From contig CAIYRH010000010.1 of assembly GCA_903928565.1 (NCBI GenBank), positions 1 to 41,613 of the forward strand: 41,613 bases of DNA, read 5' to 3'. Below, in pieces: positions 19,560 through 27,993 of the stretch. The notes below the pieces were generated by a model. It was not told where the DNA came from and ran no database searches. It saw nothing but the letters and a program-made list of their open reading frames with translations. Every line of letters begins with the position of its first letter. The stretch's first letter is position 1. Position numbers and translations under genes: made by a program. Source of the stretch: Candidatus Staskawiczbacteria bacterium (GTDB taxonomy: Bacteria; Patescibacteriota; Minisyncoccia; Minisyncoccales; Staskawiczbacteraceae).

Positions 19560-20413
19560 TGAAAATATTTTCTAAAATAATTATTTTGGTTTTGGTTGTT
19601 GTGGCGCTTGTTGCAGGCGTATTTTATTATAGTTTAGACAAAAAAACTCGAGAGATTAAAACAACAGATGTTGGTTCTGTTTTAAGCCAAGTTTCAAAAC
19701 AACTTTTTGCTCCACCGCCCCTAACTGCATATAAAAAAACAGATTCGGCAGTTTTATTGCAAAGTAAAATAATTTTAGAAACAAATTCACAACGGCAACA
19801 AAATGGCGGTCTGCCCGCATTAAAAGAAAATGCCAAACTTGATGAAGCTGCCCTAGCAAAAGCAAACGACATATTTTTAAAACAATATTTTGAACATGTT
19901 TCACCCAGTGGAGTTGGCCCCGGAGATTTGGCTCAAAAATATGGCTATGAATTTATTGTTGAAGGAGAAAATTTAATTTTGGGAAACTTTTCATCGGAAA
20001 AAGAAGTTGTACAAGATTGGATGAACAGCCCTGGGCACCGGGCTAATATTTTAAATAACCGCTACACAGAAATTGGAGTGGCAATAATTAAGGGCACTTA
20101 TAAGGGCGATACAGTTTGGGTGGGGGTGCAAGAGTTTGGGTTGCCATTGTCGGCCTGCACTCAGCCAAGTGTAAGTTTAAAAAATCAAATTGATGCCGAT
20201 AATTCGCAACTAGACATAACGCTGGCACAAATTAATGAAGGCAAAAACCAAATTGATAACACCAGCCCGCAATCGGCAGGTTATAACCAATTGGTAAAAG
20301 ACTACAACGATTTAGTTGTGCGTTACAACGCACTTGCTAGCGAAACAAAAGCAATTGTGGCAACGTACAACATTCAAGTTAATAATTATAACAATTGCGT
20401 AGCAGGAAAATGA
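19559..20413 (+). CDS. CAP/SCP (PR-1-like) domain protein, membrane-anchored/secreted
   Basis: N-term TM; NSQRQQNGGLPALKEN...FEHVSPSGVGP...VEGENLILGNFSSEKEVVQDWMNSPGHRANILNNRYTEIGVAI. Confidence 0.88.
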   Translation: MKIFSKIIILVLVVVALVAGVFYYSLDKKTREIKTTDVGSVLSQVSKQLFAPPPLTAYKKTDSAVLLQSKIILETNSQRQQNGGLPALKENAKLDEAALAKANDIFLKQYFEHVSPSGVGPGDLAQKYGYEFIVEGENLILGNFSSEKEVVQDWMNSPGHRANILNNRYTEIGVAIIKGTYKGDTVWVGVQEFGLPLSACTQPSVSLKNQIDADNSQLDITLAQINEGKNQIDNTSPQSAGYNQLVKDYNDLVVRYNALASETKAIVATYNIQVNNYNNCVAGK

Positions 20414-20414
20414 C

Positions 20415-20903
20415 ATGAAATTTGCAATTATAGCAGACACACATAATAATTGGGCTAACTTTGAGAAGGCGATTAAGTGGATAAAAAAAGAAGAAATTCA
20501 GTTAATTTTGCATTGCGGAGACATTCAAACTCAAGATACAATTGACGACGCCAAAAAATTATTTGGCGCCCCAATTGAGTTTGTAAAAGGAAATGCCGAC
20601 TGGGATTTAGATTTGCCAGACCAAATGGAAGTAGAGATAGAGGGCACACAAATTGCATTTACTCATTTTCCTGAAATTGCAAAAAAATTGGCGCAGTCTG
20701 GGAAATACGACTTAGTTTTTTATGGTCACACGCATCGTGCCTGGGATGAGAAGGTGCCAATTCATCCTAAATTTGGAAAAAAAGGGAAAGAAACGCACAT
20801 GATAAACCCTGGTGAGCTTGCTGGCCAATTTTATAAAGCAACATTTGCAGTTTACGACACTGTCACAGAAAAATTAGAATTAAAAATTTTAGAAAAATTG
20901 TAA
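20415..20903 (+). CDS. YfcE/MJ0936-family metallophosphoesterase
   Basis: KFAIIADTHNN, LILHCGDI, VKGNADWD, FTHFPE, VFYGHTHRAW, INPGE. Confidence 0.88.
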   Translation: MKFAIIADTHNNWANFEKAIKWIKKEEIQLILHCGDIQTQDTIDDAKKLFGAPIEFVKGNADWDLDLPDQMEVEIEGTQIAFTHFPEIAKKLAQSGKYDLVFYGHTHRAWDEKVPIHPKFGKKGKETHMINPGELAGQFYKATFAVYDTVTEKLELKILEKL

Positions 20904-21700
20904 TGGTTGCAACAAAAAAGAAAACACTTATAATGGGCGTTCTTAACGTAACGCCAGACTCTTTCTCCGACGGCGGAGACTTTTTTAATTTGAAAGACGC
21001 GGTGGCACAAGCAAAAAAAATGGTCAAAGAGGGCGCGGACATTATTGACGTTGGTGGTGAAAGTTCCAAACCAAATGCCAAACCGGTTTCGGCGCAGGAG
21101 GAGTTAAAAAGAGTTTTGCCGGTTTTAAAAAAATTGTCTAAAATAATAAAAGTTCCAATTTCCATAGACACTTATAAGCCAGAAGTGGCAGAAGAATGTT
21201 TAAAAGCGGGCGCTGGCATTGTAAACGATATTACTGGTTTAGAAAACCCAGCAATGGTAAAAGTGGCTGCAAAGTACAAAGTGCCCGTAATTATAATGCA
21301 CATGCAAGGGCGCCCACAAACAATGCAAAAAAATCCAAAGTATAAAAATGTTGTTAAAGATGTTTATAAATTTTTTCAACGAAGAATTTCTGTTGCAAGA
21401 AAAGCGGGCATTAAAAATATAATTCTAGACCCGGGAATTGGTTTTGGCAAAACAACACAACATAATATAGAATTAATAAAAAATTTAGATTATTTTGTTT
21501 CATTAAGGTGTCCCATAATGATTGGCGTTTCCAGAAAATCATTTTTGGGGAAAATTAATAATATTGAAAATCCAAAAGACAGACTTTTAGAAAGTATTGC
21601 TGCAATGTCTGTTGCAATTATAAATGGAGCAAGCATTGTGCGCGTGCATAATGTTGCAGAAAGCAAAAGGGTAGTTTCCATAGTTGACTATTTTAAGTGA
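20903..21700 (+). CDS. folP: Dihydropteroate synthase
   Basis: MGVLNVTPDSFSDGGDF, IIDVGGESSKPNAKPVSAQEE, DPGIGFGKTTQHN, IGVSRKSFLGK. Confidence 0.9.
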   Translation: MVATKKKTLIMGVLNVTPDSFSDGGDFFNLKDAVAQAKKMVKEGADIIDVGGESSKPNAKPVSAQEELKRVLPVLKKLSKIIKVPISIDTYKPEVAEECLKAGAGIVNDITGLENPAMVKVAAKYKVPVIIMHMQGRPQTMQKNPKYKNVVKDVYKFFQRRISVARKAGIKNIILDPGIGFGKTTQHNIELIKNLDYFVSLRCPIMIGVSRKSFLGKINNIENPKDRLLESIAAMSVAIINGASIVRVHNVAESKRVVSIVDYFK

Positions 21701-21712
21701 AGGGGTTATACT
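21684..21712 (+). promoter_or_regulatory. Putative sigma-70 promoter for secDF
   Basis: TTGACT (21684-21689), 17 nt spacer, TATACT (21707-21712). Confidence 0.6.
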
Positions 21713-21735
21713 AATTCATTACTTAATTTTTTTAT

Positions 21736-23157
21736 ATGCAACAAAAACACTACATATTTATTGGAGTGATAATCTTGGCAATTTTAGCTGGGATTTTTTC
21801 ATATCCAAATTTTTACAATAAAACAACAGATTTCTTAAATAAGAAGTTATCGTGGACATTGCCACACTTCCCAGAAAAGCCATTTGTTTTGGGACTTGAT
21901 TTACAAGGTGGAGTAAGCTTGGTTTATCAGGCCGACCTTAGCCAAACACCAGACAAAGTAACCGCAATGGCGGGCTTGAGAGATGTTATTGAAAGAAGAG
22001 TAAATATGTTTGGAGTTTCCGAACCGGTTGTAGAAATTCAAGGGCAAGACAGGTTGTCTGTGCAATTGCCGGGAGTCACAAATGTTCAGCAAGCCATTCA
22101 AATGATTGGCCAAACTCCATATTTGGAATTTGACGAACAGCGAACAGACGCCGAATCAAAGCCAATTTTAGATAAAATAAAAGAAGTTCAAGATGCTGTT
22201 GCAAAAAAAGCAGATTATACAAAAATTGCAGACTGGCAATTAGCTTTGCAAAACCCATATTTTAAAGCAACAGAATTAACTGGAAAATATTTAACAAAAG
22301 CAACGGTTCAGTTTGACCAAACAACCTACAAGCCACAAATTCAGTTGCAATTTGACGACGCCGGCTCAAAACTTTTTGCCGACATAACTGCAAGAAACAT
22401 TAAAAAACCAATTGCAATTCTTCTAGACGGAGCTTCAATTATAGACACTAATGGCGACGGCAAAATTGATAACCAAGATAATTATGCTCCAATTGTGCAA
22501 GATAAAATTACTGGTGGAAAGGCGGTTATTACCGGAGATATGTCAAACCAAGTAGCAAATTCATTGGCTTCAAGGCTAAATTCGGGAGCATTGCCAGTTA
22601 AGATTGGTAGCCCTATATCCCAGGAGACAGTTGGGCCAACATTGGGCACGGTATCCCTGCAGAAATCGCTTGTAGCGGCCATTTATGGCCTTCTGGCGGT
22701 GGCTCTTTTCATGGTGGTAGTTTATAGGTTGCCGGGGTTGCTAGCCTCCTTGGCCCTTGTAATATACGTAGCGTTGACCTTGTCCATATTTAAGCTTATT
22801 CCTGTAACAATGACCTTGTCCGGCATTGGTGGGTTTATTCTTTCCATTGGTATGGCGGTTGATGCCAACATCCTTATTTTTGCCAGAATGAAAGAAGAAA
22901 TTAAGGCGGGCAGAAGCCTAGACCAGTCAATTGACGAAGGTTTCAGACGTGCTTGGCCTTCAATACGAGATTCAAACCTTAACTCGTTAATTGTTTGCGC
23001 AATTTTATTTATTGTGGCAACTTCATTTATTAAAGGATTCGCCTTTACATTGGCGCTGGGTATTATTATGAGCTTATTCTCGGCTATGTTTATAACAAGA
23101 ATTTTCCTACAAATGTTTATAGGAAAATGGGCCGAAAAAGCTAAGTGGATACTTTAA
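21736..23157 (+). CDS. secD: Protein translocase subunit SecD
   Basis: PFVLGLDLQGGVSLVYQADLS, VIERRVNMFGVSEPVVEIQGQDRLSVQLPGV, IGMAVDANILIFARMKEE. Confidence 0.95.
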   Translation: MQQKHYIFIGVIILAILAGIFSYPNFYNKTTDFLNKKLSWTLPHFPEKPFVLGLDLQGGVSLVYQADLSQTPDKVTAMAGLRDVIERRVNMFGVSEPVVEIQGQDRLSVQLPGVTNVQQAIQMIGQTPYLEFDEQRTDAESKPILDKIKEVQDAVAKKADYTKIADWQLALQNPYFKATELTGKYLTKATVQFDQTTYKPQIQLQFDDAGSKLFADITARNIKKPIAILLDGASIIDTNGDGKIDNQDNYAPIVQDKITGGKAVITGDMSNQVANSLASRLNSGALPVKIGSPISQETVGPTLGTVSLQKSLVAAIYGLLAVALFMVVVYRLPGLLASLALVIYVALTLSIFKLIPVTMTLSGIGGFILSIGMAVDANILIFARMKEEIKAGRSLDQSIDEGFRRAWPSIRDSNLNSLIVCAILFIVATSFIKGFAFTLALGIIMSLFSAMFITRIFLQMFIGKWAEKAKWIL

Positions 23158-23192
23158 ATTACGCTCGGCAACAAACAATAAAATAAAATATT

Positions 23193-24098
23193 ATGCAATT
23201 TAATTTTACAAAATATTCAAAAGTCTATTATATAATTTCGGGAATTTTAATTCTTGCTTCCGTTATTTCACTTTCCATGTTTGGCTTAAAATATGGAATT
23301 GAATTTGTTGGCGGAAGCAGTATGCAAATAGATTTTACTAATGCCAGGCCATCTAACGAGGCAATTCAAAATTCTTTGAAGGCTTTTAACTTGGGCGGAA
23401 TTACAGTCCAACCATCTGGCGACAAGGGAGCAGTTTTGCAATTTAAAGGTGTTGACGAAGCAACTCACCAACAAATATTGGCAGAGTTAAGCAAGGTATC
23501 GCCGGCAACAGAAAAAAGTTTCCAGTATATTGGACCTTCAATTGGGCAAGAATTAAGAAACAAAACCGAGCTGGCAATTATTTTGGCTTTGTTAGCAATA
23601 ACTTTATATATTGCTTTTGCATTCAGGAAAGTTTCAAAGCCCGTTAATTCTTGGAAATATGGAATTGCTTCTTTGATAGCATTATTTCACGACGTTTTAA
23701 TACCGCTTGGAATATTTTCAATTTTGGGGAAACTTTACAACGTTGAAATTACAATTCCAATTATTGCAGCCTTGCTTACTATTTTAGGTTTCTCGGTGCA
23801 CGATACAATTGTTATCTTTGACAGAATTAGAGAAAACATTTTAAGAAGGGGAATGGGGCAATTTGAGGAAACGGTTAACTGGAGTTTAACCCAAACAATT
23901 GGCAGGTCTATTAGCACAGTTTTAACTGTGGAATTTGTTTTAATTTTCCTTTATTTCTTGGGTGGAGAGACTCTAAAATACTTTGCATTGGCCTTAATAA
24001 TTGGTATAACTTCGGGAGCATATTCATCTATATTCATTGCCAGCCCAATATTGGTTTCGTGGTATAAATGGAGTGCAAAGCGCTCGCTATTGACATAG
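23193..24098 (+). CDS. secF: Protein translocase subunit SecF
   Basis: GLKYGIEFVGGSSMQIDF, IGPSIGQELR, ILGFSVHDTIVIFDRIRENI, TQTIGRSISTVLTV. Confidence 0.95.
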   Translation: MQFNFTKYSKVYYIISGILILASVISLSMFGLKYGIEFVGGSSMQIDFTNARPSNEAIQNSLKAFNLGGITVQPSGDKGAVLQFKGVDEATHQQILAELSKVSPATEKSFQYIGPSIGQELRNKTELAIILALLAITLYIAFAFRKVSKPVNSWKYGIASLIALFHDVLIPLGIFSILGKLYNVEITIPIIAALLTILGFSVHDTIVIFDRIRENILRRGMGQFEETVNWSLTQTIGRSISTVLTVEFVLIFLYFLGGETLKYFALALIIGITSGAYSSIFIASPILVSWYKWSAKRSLLT

Positions 24099-24118
24099 TT
24101 TAATTAATATGATAAACT
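24090..24118 (+). promoter_or_regulatory. Putative promoter, nearly leaderless
   Basis: TTGACA (24090-24095), 17 nt spacer, TAAACT (24113-24118), overlapping the secF stop; start codon at 24127. Confidence 0.4.
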
Positions 24119-24126
24119 AATATATA

Positions 24127-25155
24127 ATGAACAAAGTTAATTATTCACAAATATATCAAAAGCTTACAAAAGGTCTTAGCCCAAAAACTAAAGATATTTT
24201 TGATTGCAGGTTTGGAGTGAAGTCTGGAGAGCCAGAAACCCTAGACGCAATAGGAAAGAGGCTGGGAATTACCCGTGAAAGAGTGCGCCAAATTGAAGAG
24301 GTGGGCTTTAACTATGTAAGAAAAAACAATCCTGAAATTTTAAATACAGTTTATGCAGATTTTGCAGACTACTTTAAACAACATGGTGGTTTTAAAAAAG
24401 AAGAAAAAGTTTTGGAAGAATTGGGAGGAAAAAACCAAAGACCATATGTTCTATTTTTGTTAACATTAGGCGAACAATTTTCTAAAGTTTGCGAGAAAAA
24501 AGATTATCATTACTTTTGGTCTAATTTGCCAGAAGCTCAAACAAAAGTGAAAAGCGTTTTGGCTGGGCTAGTTTCGCAAATGCAAAAAATTGGAAAACCA
24601 ATTCCTCAAAAAAGTTTTTATACAGAAGTTGCTTCAAAACAAGGCTTGTCACAACCTGCCACATTTTCTTCACTTGAAATTTCAAAACGAATTCAGCCAA
24701 ACAAAGAAGGCGGAATTGGATTAGTTGAATGGCCAGAAATAAAACCACGAGGCGTAAAAGATAAAGCATTTTTAGTTTTTAAAAACCATGGCAAACCATT
24801 GCACTTTACAGAAGTTGCAAAATTGATAGACACTTCAGATTACAACATGCCAAATAAAAAAACTTATCCGCAAACAGTTCACAATGAATTAATTAAAGAC
24901 GGAAGGTTTGTGTTGGTGGGCCGTGGAACTTATGCATTGTCAGAATGGGGTTATGTGCCAGGAACAATTAAAGACATAATTACAAAAGTATTGAAAGATA
25001 AAAACGAGCCAATGCACAAAGATGAAGTTGTAAAACAAGTTTTGGCGCAAAGATTGGTTGCAAAAAATACAGTGTTAATGAACTTGAATAATAAAAAACA
25101 TTTTGACAAAGACGTAGGCGACAATTATTTCTTAAGAAAAACTCAAGTATCGTAA
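24127..25155 (+). CDS. Sigma-70 region 4-like HTH fused to C-terminal HARE-HTH-like domains
   Basis: N-term ETLDAIGKRLGITRERVRQIEE (sigma region 4); C-term KAFLVFKNHGKPLHFTEVAKLI...LIKDGRFVLVGRGTYALSEWG...KNEPMHKDEVVKQVL (HARE-HTH/RpoE-delta-like). Confidence 0.8.
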   Translation: MNKVNYSQIYQKLTKGLSPKTKDIFDCRFGVKSGEPETLDAIGKRLGITRERVRQIEEVGFNYVRKNNPEILNTVYADFADYFKQHGGFKKEEKVLEELGGKNQRPYVLFLLTLGEQFSKVCEKKDYHYFWSNLPEAQTKVKSVLAGLVSQMQKIGKPIPQKSFYTEVASKQGLSQPATFSSLEISKRIQPNKEGGIGLVEWPEIKPRGVKDKAFLVFKNHGKPLHFTEVAKLIDTSDYNMPNKKTYPQTVHNELIKDGRFVLVGRGTYALSEWGYVPGTIKDIITKVLKDKNEPMHKDEVVKQVLAQRLVAKNTVLMNLNNKKHFDKDVGDNYFLRKTQVS

Positions 25156-25160
25156 TTTAA

Positions 25161-25186
25161 AAAAATCGCCGCTCGGCGGTTTTTTG
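25161..25186 (+). terminator. Intrinsic terminator
   Basis: aaaaatcgccgctcggcggttttttg. Confidence 0.75.
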
Positions 25187-25211
25187 TTGCCCCGCGCTGA
25201 GCATCTTGAAG

Positions 25212-25246
25212 CAAAAAAAAGCGGCTGGAAAAATGTTCTCAGTCGC
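25212..25246 (-). terminator. Convergent intrinsic terminator for the minus-strand gene
   Basis: On minus strand: gcgactg...cagccgctttttttt; stem has one mismatch. Confidence 0.55.
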
Positions 25247-25247
25247 A

Positions 25248-26237
25248 TTATTTGAACAGCTGATAAGCTCTTTTGATTATTGCCTGTACTCGCCACGGGC
25301 GAAGCGTGGCAACAGATCCAATGAAAACAGAAGTTGCCCCTGCCTCATGCAAGACTTCAAGATCTTCCGGACAAAGGATTCCTCCACCTGCATGAATCGG
25401 TTTGCTGATTCCGGCTTTTCTGGCGCTTCTTATCCAGTTCGCTGTTGGATGCAGTAATGGGGCACCGGAAAGCGCACCCTTGCCCGTGTAATCTCCGAGT
25501 GGCGAAATATTACCTGGAAAAAGATCTGGCCAATTTATTACGTCGGGAATTTTTCCAAATCCAATTGTGTTTGTTGTGCAGATTTCATCGCAATTTGGGT
25601 TGTCCGCAAAAGCTTTTGCTGCCTCAACTGAAATTACGAGGTTAATCTTCACGCGCTGAGGGATGCCAAGAACAGCTGCGCAATCTAGCCTGCTATCCAT
25701 TTCTCCAACTAATTGTGTGACGTCGAAACCGACATTCGAACAAGTGCAGTTTTGTTCTAGTCCTATGGGTGCTTGAAATGATGGAAGGGCTTGCCGTAGT
25801 ATGTTTACAAACTCGTATGTTTCTTGGATCCTACGATCGGCATCTTTTTCTACCGTCATAAAAGAGATCCAAAATGGTTCTTTTTCTTCTTGCCACTTGT
25901 TTTTTTCTAAAAGCGGCACAATGCCTGGTCCGGAAAGGCCAACGGCGTTGAGCATATAGCCCCGCAAAAACATTTTTAACGAAAGCCCAAGATTGTTCAT
26001 CCTAAGATTCGGTGCTATACATGCGGGGGAAAATTCTACGGGAGTGATGCCGTCTTTTTGCATGGGCATATTCCCGACTGTTCTATGTCGTGTTGCGGTT
26101 TTTGTGATAAATCCACATCCTTCCCAGTTGGGACTTACTGGCCCCATGAATTTTTGGTGTCTATATGGCTCTTTGAAGAAGCCTCGTGCACCAGCAGCGC
26201 ACGTTATCGGACCGAATTCAATTCCACGCGTTTTCAT
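25248..26237 (-). CDS. Dihydroorotate dehydrogenase-like flavin TIM-barrel protein
   Basis: NAVGLSGPGI, GLEQNCTCSN, GKGALSGAPLLHPTANWIRSARKAGISKPIHAGGGILCPEDLEVLHEAGATSVFIGSVATLRPW; the only convincing minus-strand gene. Confidence 0.75.
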   Translation of the reverse strand: MKTRGIEFGPITCAAGARGFFKEPYRHQKFMGPVSPNWEGCGFITKTATRHRTVGNMPMQKDGITPVEFSPACIAPNLRMNNLGLSLKMFLRGYMLNAVGLSGPGIVPLLEKNKWQEEKEPFWISFMTVEKDADRRIQETYEFVNILRQALPSFQAPIGLEQNCTCSNVGFDVTQLVGEMDSRLDCAAVLGIPQRVKINLVISVEAAKAFADNPNCDEICTTNTIGFGKIPDVINWPDLFPGNISPLGDYTGKGALSGAPLLHPTANWIRSARKAGISKPIHAGGGILCPEDLEVLHEAGATSVFIGSVATLRPWRVQAIIKRAYQLFK

Positions 26238-26306
26238 ATAGGTGTCTGGTTTGAGGTTAAAAAATCAAGGTGCTGATTGCTAGTTTTTTATTAACATATA
26301 ATTGTA

Positions 26307-26335
26307 TTGCTTGCAAACTTTTATTGCGATATAAT
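26307..26335 (+). promoter_or_regulatory. Putative sigma-70 promoter of the membrane-protein/ATPase operon
   Basis: TTGCTT (26307-26312), 17 nt spacer, TATAAT (26330-26335). Confidence 0.6.
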
Positions 26336-26350
26336 AACATAATAAATAAT

Positions 26351-26575
26351 ATGGATATTTTTTGGGTGGGGCTAACAACTTTATTTGCTTCAACGGCGGT
26401 ATTTTATATTGTTTTATTTTCGTTTATATTTTACTGGCATTTGAAAAAAATTTCCTTTGTTGTTGTGCCGGTAATTTTTACTTTTGAATTTTTTATAATT
26501 TGTTTTTTTATAGTTTCAATTGTTACTATTATTCTTCAATTTGTTCCTGATTTAATCAGGACAGCAGGTTTATAA
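26351..26575 (+). CDS. Small membrane protein (two hydrophobic segments)
   Basis: 74 aa MDIFWVGLTTLFASTAVFYIVLFSFIFYW...FVVVPVIFTFEFFIICFFIVSIVTIIL; ATG at 26351 follows the promoter; stop/start overlap with next ORF. Confidence 0.65.
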   Translation: MDIFWVGLTTLFASTAVFYIVLFSFIFYWHLKKISFVVVPVIFTFEFFIICFFIVSIVTIILQFVPDLIRTAGL

Positions 26576-27957
26576 TGGCACAAGCTAAATATTTATTTTG
26601 GTGGGAATGGGTTAAGAAAATTATTTGGGATCCATTTTGGTGGCTAATTATTTTTTTAGTTATTTTATGGGTTCCATTTTTGCGTGTTTGGTGGTGGGTG
26701 TTTTTGCCTTGGATGCTTATGCTCCAGCTGAAGGTAATTTATCTTTGGTATATGGGCTGGGATTATGACTACCAAAAACAAAGATGGGTTTTATTGGAAA
26801 TTACTCCACTTGAAGCAATGCTTATGCCTTTAAAAGCCATGGAAGATGTTTTTGCTGCAATTTGGCCGTTAATGGATGTGGCTAACTTTAGAGAAATTTG
26901 GTGCGACGGAGAATTGGCCTGGGGGCCATATTGGTGTTCGTGGGAATTGGCTAGCATTGAAGGCCAAATTCATTTTTATGTTAGAGCCTTAGCTCAGCAC
27001 CGGTCTAGCATTGAGGCCGCACTTTGGGGCCATTACCCAGATATTGAAATAAAAGAAGTTCCAGATTACGTAAAATTAGTGCCACCAACAGTGCCCAATG
27101 AAGATTGGGATATGTACGGCGAAGATTGGGCTTTTGAAAGAGAGGAAGATGCTTACCCAATAAAAACGTACACAGAATTTTTTGAACCACAAGGGGAAAG
27201 AATTTCGGCAGAAGAAAAAAGAATGGACCCAATTATTTCTTTGCTCGAGGCCATGTCTAAACTTGGGCCGGGCGAACATTACTGGGTGCAATTTACAACA
27301 GTTCCAGTGGGAGAAAAAGATGAACCAGAATGGAGAAAAACCGGTCAAAAAATAGTCAACAAAATAGCAAAACGTCCTGAAAAGAAAGAAGTAACTTTTA
27401 TGCAAATGCTAACGCACACTTTCAGGGAGCTAATTGCCGGTCCCGTTAAAGATGGTGAAAGTTACAGTTGGGTACCATTGGAAATTGATGAAGAAACAGA
27501 CGAGTTAAAAATATCATTGACTGCTGGAGAAAGAGAAATCATTACCGCTGTTGAAAACAAAATGAAGAAGCCAGCTTTTAGAACAAACATAAGGGGTGTT
27601 TACATTGCAAAAAGAGAATCTTGGAAAGCTCCACACAGAGTTATTACTCGTACTTACATGGGCCATTTTAGTCATGCACACATGAATGGTTTTAGATTTC
27701 AGGCAAAAACAAGGCCAAGGGTGCACTTCTTTATGCGAAAACGTAGAGTATTTATGAGAGCGCGAAAAATGTTTAGAATGACTGTTTTGAGGTTTCCGCC
27801 AATGTATCCAGACAGGCAACAACTTTGTCCAATTTTAAGCACTGAAGAGATGGCAACATTGTGGCATTTCCCATTAAGAGTTTCTGGAGGAAGTTTGGCT
27901 ATGGGTAAGGTGGAATCAAAAAAAGCTGGAGCACCGCCTAATTTGCCAATTGAGTAA
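26575..27957 (+). CDS. Trp-rich membrane-anchored protein, partner of HerA/TraD-like ATPase
   Basis: 460 aa; N-terminal WWEWVKKIIWDPFWWLIIFLVILWVPFLRVWWWVFLPWMLMLQLKVIYLWYMGW followed by a soluble domain; directly upstream of the ATPase gene. Confidence 0.75.
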   Translation: MAQAKYLFWWEWVKKIIWDPFWWLIIFLVILWVPFLRVWWWVFLPWMLMLQLKVIYLWYMGWDYDYQKQRWVLLEITPLEAMLMPLKAMEDVFAAIWPLMDVANFREIWCDGELAWGPYWCSWELASIEGQIHFYVRALAQHRSSIEAALWGHYPDIEIKEVPDYVKLVPPTVPNEDWDMYGEDWAFEREEDAYPIKTYTEFFEPQGERISAEEKRMDPIISLLEAMSKLGPGEHYWVQFTTVPVGEKDEPEWRKTGQKIVNKIAKRPEKKEVTFMQMLTHTFRELIAGPVKDGESYSWVPLEIDEETDELKISLTAGEREIITAVENKMKKPAFRTNIRGVYIAKRESWKAPHRVITRTYMGHFSHAHMNGFRFQAKTRPRVHFFMRKRRVFMRARKMFRMTVLRFPPMYPDRQQLCPILSTEEMATLWHFPLRVSGGSLAMGKVESKKAGAPPNLPIE

Positions 27958-27964
27958 TAATTAA

Positions 27965-27984
27965 CCTGCCTGCCGGCAGGCAGG
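27965..27984. repeat. Perfect 20-bp palindrome
   Basis: cctgcctgccggcaggcagg, just upstream of the ATPase start at 27994. Confidence 0.85.
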
Positions 27985-27993
27985 AAATAACCT

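Noticed and set aside
24127-25155. Complete sigma-70 factor
   Set aside because: Only a region-4-like HTH is visible; no region 2 motif.
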